Of a stretch of 64,000 nucleotides of DNA, positions 12,942 to 24,900 are shown one piece after another (position 1 is the stretch's first letter; every line of letters begins with the position of its first letter). Below the pieces are notes generated by a model. The model had not been told where the DNA came from, made no database searches, and was given only the letters and a program-made list of their open reading frames with translations. The DNA comes from Owenia fusiformis. Lineage: Eukaryota; Annelida; Polychaeta; Sabellida; Oweniidae. The position numbers and the translations under genes were made by a program. The DNA is taken from NCBI GenBank assembly GCA_903813345.2, contig CAIIXF020000001.1, positions 56,342,270 through 56,406,269 of the forward strand, given 5' to 3'.

Positions 12942-15900
12942 ATGGAGAATATAACTAACATGGAGAATGTTGGAGGAGAATGTGAAGTGATAGAAGATAC
13001 AGAATCTGATGTTATAGTCTTAGGTGACAGTCCACTATCATCCCCTATTAAACAGAACACATCTTCTAGTATTCCAATTACACTAGGTGACAGCCCCCTG
13101 ACCCCAACCAACCCCACTATAGAGACACGGACCACAAGCCGCTCTTCTAGTAGGTCCTCTCGTCATAATACAGAACATGACTTTATTGAAGCTAACAACA
13201 CTAAAGCTTCACAACAAAGCACAGACCTTGATGTTCAGGATGTAACACCTAGAACTTCGAAGAGGAAAATATCACCTTCAGTTAAAGTGCTTGAAGCTAA
13301 ATCAAGGCGGAGGGTTTCATCAGGTGATACATCAAAGGTTCCTGATCGAACTCGAAAAAAATCGGGAAATATGGCGGGGAGCAGTGAAACACGGACAGGA
13401 CAGGAAGTAGAACTTGATGTTACACCAGATAAGATGCCACTAGATCAGTCACGGAGACCTCCTGGTAGATCCCATACACAGAGTGAGAGTTCTGAGTTAG
13501 GAATGGATGAAGGGGAGGTGGTACATGCAGGGGTGGTAAATAAAAGGTTCCCTATCAGACCTGGCATCATATGGGCAGCAGGGGGAAAAGTGGAAGCAAT
13601 GGATTATCAGAAAAAGTGGTAAGTGGTGAGGAAGATCAGCAAATAATTTAATTGGTTAGATAATTCATAAATATAATATTATGAAGAAAAAACATACAAA
13701 AACATATAGTTGTCTGCTTTGCATGTTTTACATTAGGTTTCCAGCCAAGATTATGGAGGTGGATGATAAGGAGCTTGAAGTACTTATTCATTTTGATGGC
13801 TGGAACCAAAGATACGATGAGTGGATTTCCATGGATAGCGACCGTTTACGTCCAATGGCACGGCATAGTGATCGCAAAACTGACAAGGGCAAAAAGTTCA
13901 CCAAATGTTCAGTAAGTCCATTTTCAAATATCTTATTTTTGAATAAAAAAGTAATAATGATGGAATATTAATTGTGACTCACTACTTTTAATCATAATCA
14001 CTTAATAATGGCTATGTAATATGGTTTGAATTCCGAATTTCTATTTATAGTTTCTACAAGGTGATATAGTTATTATAAATATATTTTTGCGATCCTAATA
14101 AACAGACTAAAAATAGTTACCATATTGAAGTCATCTCATTTGGAAATCATCATCAAAATCAGGAGTCGTACAATAATATCAGATATGTACTTCATTATTT
14201 ACTTCTAGTGGAATCAATTGGTGTAAGGCCCCCATAGGGACCTTGCGTTTTCATACTAAAGTTCGTTTTGGAGTTTTTTCTTATTGTTCTATGTATTTCA
14301 AGACATTTTAGCCAGACATTTTAGAAAATTCAAATTTCAACTACTTATCTCACTATCACAGGCTGGTATTGAAATATTTGTCCGCTGTGACGGAGCATGC
14401 TATTTTTCATAAAAACACTAAGAATACTTCACGATTTATTTTTTAACTCATATCTTTCGTTATACCATACAAAATTACTTACTCCATGCAATGGATATAT
14501 CATTTGCGGGTAACTTTCACTTCTGTTTGAAGTCCAATTATGCTGGGAAGAAAATCTATTGAAAATGGCGCCGGAGTATCATACTTCAAAATGTACCATT
14601 TCTTGTTTAACTTTCTAATGGCACGACATAGTGACACGATAATATTTACACATGGTTTCAGCATAACTATGAAGATATAAATGAGATGTTGATGTATTTG
14701 GTCTTTTTAATTCTTTTATAAAAAATAATGTTTGATTTTTTTGTCCGCTGTGACGGAGCAGTTGCAAATGTAAACTGTGAAAATGCTCCGTCACAGCGGA
14801 CAAAAAATATTAATATTATTTTTTATAAAAAATTTAAAAAGACCCAATGCATTAATATCTCATTAATACATTCAGAGATATGCTGAAAACATATGTTAAT
14901 ATTATCGTGTCACTATATCATGCCATTAAAAAGTTAAAAAAGAAATGGTTCATTTTAGAGTTTAATACTCTGGCGCCGTTTTCAATAGATTTTAATCCTA
15001 GCGTTATTGGACTTCAAACAGTAGTGAAGGTTACACGCAAATGATATATTCATTGCATGGAGTGAGTAATTATCTTTGATATAACGAGACATATGAGTTA
15101 AAAAATAAATCGTCAAGCATTCTTAGTGTTTTTATGAAAAATAGCATGCTCCGTCACAGCGGACAAATCTTTCGATACCAGCCTGTGACTATAATTCACC
15201 AATGGAGAATGGAAGTTGAGCAACCAAACTTGGCACAAAGTTGGACCCTAAGATAAGCTCTAATCTGAGGGGTTTGATCTTTTGTGAAATCATACATTTG
15301 CCTAGCAACCACATAGCAACCATCTAAAATAACATATTTCACAATATAAATACACTTAATATATGCTAGGATGCTATAAGACTATTACAGAAAGTCTTCT
15401 TATCCTAAAATACAACAATTCAAACATATTTACAGAAGTGACATCACCATGTTGCATAGCAACAACATGGCAATAGGTTACAATGCCCATTTTGACATTT
15501 GCAGACCATATTCCGATGATATTACTCACTTGTAATCACTTTGGATCCCTTCCACATTATTTCTTAACATACAGAAATTGTGTTAAGCATAAATGATGCA
15601 GTTACGCCTGACTATTTTCCCTAGCAACTTCCTAGCAACAGCTTGAAATAATGGTTAAATTTGCCTAGCAATGACCTAGTAACAGCTTAAAATAGCAATG
15701 TTTCTCATAAAATCTCACTATATATCCACTATTATGTACTTGAAGAAAATTAATATGTATGTCTTTTAATTTATAAAGCTTTGTTGCTGCACACTCAAAA
15801 AAATCTGTAGTCTCTTGTGTAAAGCATGATGGGACATTTCTTGTCTTATGTTTATCAAATTGCAAAAGTCCTGCAATTCATGTTTCAGTTCTGAGATAAA

Positions 15901-18900
15901 GTAAACACAAAATATTCATCGTATTTATCCTTGTTACATTTTCAGCATTGATACCCCTAAGATAATACTTTATTTGGGTTAATTGCTACAATTTCCTTTG
16001 CAGTTGCATAGTTTCGGTGCAGTAGAATGCACCATGGCATTTGCAGTTCCCTTTGCAGTCACATTTGGTGCATCAACATTTAATTATGACGTTACATGCC
16101 TCAATCTGATCTGGTTACGCACAATCCTGATGTGCTCCTAAACCATCCCCATAGGTTTGATGAAGGAAGAACTGGATCCACTATATACCATTGCCCCCAT
16201 ACATGTGCTCCTTGGAGAGTTGCTCGCATGACATGATAGAGTGCTGCATCGCATGTTGGAGGTACTCTATCGGGATCCATCTGTCATGATTGAACATGTG
16301 CCTTTGCATGGTATTGAGATTTGTCTCACTGTTTGTAGGCTGGTAAACCAGGATAATGAACCTCTCAATTATGCCCACAACTTCTGTTGTTACGGTTGAT
16401 GGGCGATCTGCTAGAGTCAAAAGGACACCTGTTAGATCATTACATAAGTTCCATTGCTTGAAAACTGTCACCTTGCTCTGATGGTAAAGTCCAGATGTGG
16501 TATCAGTTTCAGTATGGGCGTGGAACATTGGCCTAGTGCTCTAGCAATCTCATGAACTGGAATGTAGCGATACATTTTGCATTTTGAAAATGCGACATAA
16601 ATATCAATCTGTAGCTCAGAGGCACAAGCTATTAGGCTATCACATCATTACTGTCCACCGATCTTATCATAAATGTCCTGCAACCTTTTCCGACGCCATG
16701 AGACACATGCAAAAACATATATGTATCTGCCTCATGACATTGTTAATTTTCCACATTTGGATAATAATATTCCACTGAACCCAGCATATGGGGTTTGTGT
16801 ATCCCAGCAGGGCGTGTTCAAAATACTAGTATATACATTTTAAATCAAGACACCATATTTTACTGATTAAATCGTTAGGTCAAGGTTATACTTGTTAAAA
16901 GCTTAAAATCCTATCTGAGCTTTGCTGAAACATACAAGTCATTAATTTCAAAGTTTCAAGTTTTACCACTTGAGATGCTGAAGGATGTAGGAATTGTGCA
17001 AAGAGCTCTATCTTTCAAGAAAGTCTTGCCCATTGCTTGGTAGTTTGGTTTTAGGATAGGATTTCTCATAAACAATGACAATTTGTCTCAACCATTGAAG
17101 GAGAGTGCATGAGTAATCCTGCTAATTATGCCATAATAGTCCCTGCTCCCAGGAAGAGGCAGATACACATATGTTTTTGGATGTGTCTCATGGTGTTGGA
17201 AAAGGTTGCTGGACATTTAGGTTGCAGGACATTTATGATAAGATCGGTGGACAGTGATGTTGTGATAGCCTAATAGCCTGTGCCTCTGAGCTTCAGATTG
17301 AGATCAAAAGGCAAAACTAACGCTACATTCCAATTTATGAATTTGCTTGAGCACTACACTGCCAATGTTCCATGCCCTTACTGGAACTGATACCATATCT
17401 GGATTTTACCATCATAGCAAGGTGACAGTTTTCAAGCAATGGAACTTACGTAATGATCTTACAGGTGCCCTTTTGACAAGAAGCACATGTATGGGGGCAG
17501 TGGTATATAGTGGATCCAGTTCTTCAAGCCTATGGGGATGGTTAAGGAGCCCATCAGGATTGTGGGTGTCCAGATGGACAATATTGCCCAAGCGTCCAAA
17601 GCATGGAAAGTCATAATTAAATGTGGATGCACCAAATGTGACTGCAAAGGGAACTGCAAATGCCATGGTGCATTCTATTGCATCGAACTATGCACCTGTA
17701 AAGGAAATTGAAGCAATTTACCAAAATAAAGTATTATCTTAGGGGTATCAATGCTGAAAATGTATCAAGTATCAATGTGTGATGAATATTTCGTGTTTAC
17801 TTTATCTCAGAACTGAAACATGAATTTCAATTTGACATACAGAACAAATGTCCCATCATGCAAGAGACTAAAGATTTTTTAATGAGCAACTATAAATTAC
17901 AAAAGACATATATATTGATTTTCTTCAAGTACATATAGTGGATATATAGTGAAATTCTCATGAGAAACATTGCTCTTTTAAGATGTTGCTAGGTCGTTGC
18001 TAGGCAAATTTAACCTTTATTTCAAGCTGTTGCTAGGGAAAATGGTTAGACATAACTGCATCAATACATTTGCTATATGTTAAGAAATAATGTGGAAGAG
18101 ATCCAAAAACAGTGAACATATAATAGATATATGGTCTGCAAATGTCAAAATGGGCATTGTAACCTGTTGCCAAGTTGTTGCTATGCAACATGGTGATGTC
18201 ACTTCTGTTAATATGTTAAAATTGTTGTATTTTAGGATAAGAATACTTTTTTTTTGTAATGGTCTTATAGCATCCTAGCATATATTAAGTGGATTTATAT
18301 TGTAAAATATGTTATTTTAGGCGGTTGCTATGTGGTTGCTAGGCAAATATATGATATCACAAAAAATCAAAGCCTTAAGATTAGAGTTTATCCTAGGATC
18401 TAACTTTGTGCCAAGTTTGGTTGCTCAATTCCCATTCTCCATTGGTGAATTATAGTGAGATAAGGAGTTTGGAATTTGAATTTTCTGTTAAGATTGTGTT
18501 AAAAAGCAGAAATAACAGGTATCCTGTAAAATCTCAATTATTTTTCTAAAAAGGGCTTTAGAAAAAGGGCCCTGTCTCTTAAATATCTTTAAATACATAA
18601 AACTATAAGAAAAAGCTCAGAAACAAACTTTAGTATGAAAATGCAAGATCATTCGCCAATTGATTCCGCTATTCTAACTAGATTATTCAGCCACATATAG
18701 GGATGCAAGTCATAATTAAAATTGAGACAAATTAAGTCAAGTAGAATGTTATGTTCCAGGAATTCAAGCCAGGTGAACAAGTTTATGCTAAGTGGACAGA
18801 CTGCCGTTTATATCCTGCTAAAGTTATTGGACTTGACAGTAGTTCAGGTTAGTTGATCACATGTCACTTAATGTGCGACTTCGAAGATCCTCATTCAAGG

Positions 18901-21900
18901 ATGATTTTATTTTTCAGTGTATCAAAAAGATATGAGTATGGAATAATTAAGACTTACTTTTGTAAGTTGTACGAATCTGCACAGATCAATATTGACATGT
19001 AATTGTATAATTGTGATATGAAGCCATACGTTGTATATTGTTTTTCAAGAAATCCTCAAAATATTTGTTTTCCCATATAAGGGTCATATTATGGTTTATT
19101 TGTTAACAGGGTCTTACCATGTGAAGTTCTATGACGGCTTTTCAAAGTTGGTAGAACCCATGAACATACGCACAATGACAGCTGAACAGAGGAAAGAAAG
19201 TGAACCACTTATCATGCCGGCCACAGATGCAATTAAACCTAGAAGTGCAGAGAGTAAGTTGTATTGAGAAAGGCACAATTTTGAATTCCTTTAGTAAATT
19301 GTCAGCTTATTAATGTGTCCATACAGAAAATATTACAAGTTCTTCCCAGCTTCATGTAAAAACATAATTTAATCAGGGGCAAAAGTATTTCTGAATATTT
19401 AGAGTGGGCAATATTAGCCAAGTCACAAAAGAAATCACCTGGTTCTATCAGTTCTATTATGTAACCACCACAGTTGGACATATTGTTATTATTTACAACT
19501 TTTTGTGGATAGTGTTTGGCAGTTGGTGTTTGGCATTTGGTGGTCAGGGTTCAGCATCTGTAACAAATGGCAGGTGGTGACATATTGCATGTTATTGCCT
19601 TGTTCCTTCTATGTTCTGTTTTATAGCTCTTTAAATTCCATTTTTCATTGATAGTTAACTCCAGAATTTCATGTTTTTCATACTTCTCAAATCCTCTTGC
19701 ATTTTCAAATCTCTTTCAACATTTTTCATTTGGCTCCACAACCAAAGACCAAAGATGAATTAGCGATGTTATGTTCAGTTCTAGTATGTCTAGTATGTCA
19801 TGAGATAGTTTATTTGCACTTTAGTCTTGGCAAAGAAGCCTTGCCCAAGTCGGTATTTTTTTTTTACTTATCTGATCTTGAATTATTACTGCCTTGCACA
19901 ATATAATGCATCATCGCTGATATTATGATAAGTTATTCAGTGGTTTCGAGTTTTCGATAATTCCTATGCTGTCAGGGGTATCGCGAAACCGTATTGAGAG
20001 GCAAGATTGTGTGGACACGACGTTTGACTTCAGGCTGATTGACCAATCAAAATGTTATCAGGTTTACCTGCATAAACAAAGCAAACTACCCGTCTACGAC
20101 TTGAAATTTTCATCAAATATTTTCTGATCAAGTATTTCTTCAGAGTTACAATACATTCTGTAATTAATGTACATTGGAATGTAAGCAGGCATTACTATAA
20201 ATTAATTTAATGTTGATTTAAAACTGAATTCGCGATGAAAATGCACGAAGACTAGTCCATATAGTCGTCGATCTGATTCAGTGATTGATCGGAATCTCAG
20301 AGATCGTAGCTATCATGTTTGATCATTACAACGATCTTTTCAACGTTTCTTGTTGAAATCTTCTCGCCTCCGGGTATCCGATCGATGCCACCAAACTCTG
20401 ATTGACATTTATCTGGTTAAATATTTGTATTTCCATAATGAATTGTGCAAGATTTGTTTGTGAAAAGTGTATTTGTTTTGACTGTGCATAATAATTAGCT
20501 AACGATGCAGGGCCATTTTTTGATTGGTCAAATTTATTGGGTCGGTAAAGCACGTGGCTTTCTCATTGGTACAAGGCGGTCATAATAGAAATCGAGATAA
20601 GTAAAAGAGACCAACTTGGGCAAGACTATTGGTAAAGTAGATTCTGATTAAAACCTTTATTGTTCAATTAAAAATCAAATAAACATAATAAAATAAGGAA
20701 CTGTTTTCAGAAAAAAGGCTATCTACTGACAAGGAGTCCCCAGTATCATCTGATAAAGAAAAACCTACATTGACTGATAAAGAAAAACGCCTCTCTATTG
20801 AAAAAGAAAAAAGACTTTCCATTGAAAAGGAAAAGAAACCATCATCTGAAAAGCGATTATCAACAGATAAGGATAAAAGATTATCATTAGACAAGGAAAA
20901 GAGATTGTCGACTGATAAAGCTCCACTTTTAGAAAAGGACAAAAAATTGACTTCAGACAAAGAAGTGCGGCTTTCTGCTGGGAAGGATAAGACAGAGAAA
21001 CCAAAAGCTTTGGGCACCCCAGTCAAAAAAGGTATGATGTACGATAATCAAGGTATGCACAAAAGCAATATAACATATTCAGAAATCATGCATAATCTTG
21101 TATTATATAGGATTACTTCATTTTTTCATTTTAAAGTAGTTGTTTTTATGTTAAAATAACAAATTGATTTTGTTTTGCAATATTTCGATTTATTCTTTAA
21201 ATCTTTTTCAAGCAACTGAAAATTGTTGCTATAATTATGACATCATAGACTAAAACAATAGAACAAATAGACCATTATGTAATACAGGTATTTTACAGGT
21301 AAAGAACTCATTAAATTGCATTACCATAGAAACCTAATTATAAAGCACACCTGAATATCATCATAAAGCAATTTAGAATAATCTTGTAATTGTGACATCA
21401 TAGATATAAACAAAAGAGCAATTTAATTTTGATATCATACAGGTATAAGACAGGTAGATTTTAAAATTAATTATGACTTAAGTGTCATAGAAACCATATT
21501 AAAACATTTTTATATTTCTACATTCCTGAATTTATATTTAAACCACTAGGGGCTAGGGTACCTAGTTTTTTTTATCCAGAAAGCTTCCCTAGTTCTTCGA
21601 AAATGTACATTTTTTGAACCAAGGAATTCAATAGCAACTATAGAAACATCATTTATTGAGTGCCCTTTGCTATTGAAATGATTGGGGACTACCTCATCTT
21701 TGTTATGACATAACAACTGTTAGGCTTGAAAAAGATTTAAAGAATAAATCGAAATATTGCAAAACAAAATCAATTTGTTATTTTTTCATTTCAAATGATA
21801 GGCATTCCAGTAAATTTTATTTTTTGCCAAGCTTGGTAATTTTTAAAGTGGTAGTTTGGGGTTTTCCGTCTAAAACCTTTTGTATAAAGCTTTGTTTTTT

Positions 21901-24900
21901 GGTATGATTTCAAATTTTCAGGATTTCAGGAGTGAAAAAAATTGAGAACCAATTTGGGCTATGTTGTGATTTGTGCTATGTTGGCTAAAAAAAGTCATTT
22001 GGATTACCATCCTAAGATATGGTTTTCAGTGCCTTGTCTTGCTTTTCCAGGCAATCAGTTTCACAAATTCATTTGAATTGATCATTCCTGCCTTTTTACT
22101 TACAAAAAAACATGTGATTGTGAACTATCTATGTCAAAATCGTATTAATTGTTATGTTCCAGCCGTCACACCAGGAAAACAAAGGACAACTGAAGAGCAG
22201 CGAAAGCAGACCAATGCACAGTATCTGAAGAAACGCAAGTTGATAGTTGGCGGGGCTTTTCAGGAGCAATCAAAACGGATGAAAAATGCCTTAGGAAAAG
22301 ATAAGTCGAAAAAGGTACACTTCAAAGAACATTTTGAATTCTTGAGTAATTTATCAGTATCTCTCTCTTTCATACTTTATTTCAAGTTTTGTACATCCAG
22401 AGTCAATGGGTGTATGCATTGAAAAATAAATACACATTCAGACAGCCAAGATATAAAATATATTATTTAAATATCCATTTTAAGTGCTATTTTCCAATAT
22501 CATTCATTAGCAAGTTGTATTGAAAAAAACAACAACTTAGCTAAAATATTTAGTTTAGCGGGAATGAAGAATTGAATGTAGATCTAAAAAATGATGTTAA
22601 AATTAAATATGTTTTCAATATTTTTACTAGAAGGCTGTGGGCTCTCCAATGAGCAAGACAGATCTGAAGAAAAATCTTGACCTCAAGTCTCCAAAAATTT
22701 CAAGTGAGTTACTGTACAACACATTTTAAACAGGTACTCTCAAAATAACTTCTCACTGAATTCTATGCATCCATTTTAACTGCAAGACCAACCATGACTC
22801 TTCAAACAGACTTGTTTGAAGTGAGAATATATCTTATGTGGAAAAAACATAATGCTAAAAATGTGCAAAATCCTTTTATCACCAACCCATTAGATAAAAG
22901 TGATAATGTGTAGAATTCAGTGTATAAAATATGAGACAGTCCTTAAGATGTTGTCTATTGTTAAAATACACTATGGAATTTGGTAAATGAATTTTTTATT
23001 ATGCTGTCTGGTGCATGTTTTTGGATTGGTATTTTTCATTCAGTTTACCTATTATGTTTATGGTACATCGAGAGATAAAAGGTAAAAACATGATTGAAAA
23101 ACTTCCTATATTCTACAGATACTTGATTATGGAATGGTTAAATAATAGGGTCATTGAGGCAACAAAAAGTATTAATATTGATGAAGTTTTATGGAATAAT
23201 ATGAATATCCAATACAAGAAAGCCAATATATTCTTTGACACATGGATTAGTAAAGGTATTGTGAGGGTGAGAGATGTTTTGTCTGATGGTAGAGTAAAAA
23301 GTATAGAAGAAATTAAACGAATCATTGGTAACAGCCCAGCTTTGATATTAGAATACAATGTTGTAAAGAATGCGCTTATAAACTTGGTATTCACAGGGCA
23401 AGAAATTAACCCACCTAGTGAATGCAATTTGAGGTATAACAAAATATTGGTGAAAGACATTAAAGCAAAACAATTCAGAAATATGATTATTTCAAATGAT
23501 ATTGTAATTTCAAAAGCAGAAGCTAAATGGAATTTAGAGTATCAAAATCTTATTTGGAAAACAATTTGGAGCGAAATCTCAAAAATTAAAGAACCTAGAC
23601 TTAAGTCATTACAGTATAAGATCATGCACAGAATATATCCTACAAATATTTTGTTATACAAAATGAAAATTGTAAATAATGAAAATTGCAAGTATTGCAA
23701 AGATAAACTGGACACTTATGAACACTTCTTTGTTGAATGTAAATACATTGAGTCAATATGGAAACTGGCTCAGACCATTTGCCAAAAGAAGTTCAGTTAT
23801 TCAGGTAGATTTTCTACAAGAGACATTATGTTTGGAATAAAAGACAAGTGTAAAAACCATGTGCTGCTAATCGCAAAAAACTGTATAAGTAAAGTTAAAT
23901 ATGGCACATACCCGAATATAGAAATACTATTCCAACAAGAATTAGAACTAAGAAACATACTGTAAATTGTTTGTAATTGTATCATGTATTAAAACATTGA
24001 AATAAAAAAAAAAAAAAAAATGTTTATGGTACATGTAAAGTCTAATGCACATTTTGCTTGTAGTTGCACCTTTGCATTGCTTGCAATGTAATCCTTGACT
24101 TTATAATTGCTGTTCACAAAGTAAAGATAATGAACAAAAGAAAAATATTTTCCCCCTTTTCTAAAGGCTGTAATTGTACAAGTAATTTGTTTGGTTGGTG
24201 AAATTGAAAGAGTCCAAGCTTTTTCAGCACACAAAATGGGTCTATGGGATTGACTAGGTGTCCTCTATTAATCCATCTGTCCACCAATATTGGTGGTACA
24301 ATTTAAAACTCTTATCAAATCTACATTATTTTTTGAAAGGTTTAACCAGGTGGTTATTGCTAATCAAACATTTAATTTGTACAGGCTGAAACTGTTCTGT
24401 GCTGTAAATTGCTTGCTGTATGTTTTCTATATTGTTTGTCACTGTATAGTCCCCAACATTGACCAGTTGATGCTGCATACTCCACCTTGGACACCTGCCC
24501 AGCTGGCCTCCTTAAACATCCCTTCACCCAACTTAGATGTCAGGTTAACTAAAGGTTGGTTCCTAATTAAGATACATTCTGATACTCATCATTTGTTTAT
24601 GTCATATGCAAGATTCTCTGATTTAATGACCTTATGAATGTGAATTTCAAAATTTTGATCTCAGGCTTTTCAAAGATTTCCTCAGTTTATACTCAGAGAA
24701 CAGCCGACCTGGTGAAAATCATTGATTCACCCCTTTGTGTTTGAATCATGTGTTTTTTCTCTCAAGCTCTGATGATTTTTTGCTTTGTAGTTGACTAACT
24801 TGTTAAAGTTTTGAACTATAAATTGAAACCACCTTGTGAAATAGGCAAAAAATGAGAAGTTGGTTTGATATACATGGTGGCTGAAATATGTCTCCTCTAG

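Larger units (their letters stand above)
14205..18670. repeat. 4.5-kb inverted duplication (giant foldback) in a PHF20 intron
   Basis: The left arm starts near 14209 (GGAATCAATTGG...) and the right arm ends near 18660 (...CCAATTGATTCC). Arms match in order at several anchors: 'ttttcatactaaag', 'tttggcacaaagt' versus 'actttgtgccaa', 'ccatggcatttgcagttcc' versus its complement at about 17650, and 'catgagacacat' versus 'atgtgtctcatg'. A spacer of about 390 bp lies between about 16750 and 17140. The right arm lacks about 200 bp present in the left and lacks the nested element at 14357-15187. Both arms carry decayed coding fragments. The family is not assigned. It lies between the two exons encoding Tudor 1 and Tudor 2. 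Confidence 0.85.

Noticed and set aside
20664-21026. 120-codon minus-strand frame of repeated S-L-S-x-D-N
   Set aside because: Exact antisense shadow of the Lys/Arg-rich PHF20 exon.
24450-24541. Cassette exon ending at the donor 24542
   Set aside because: This would leave phase 2 and bring a stop in the next exon; the donor at 24555 keeps frame.
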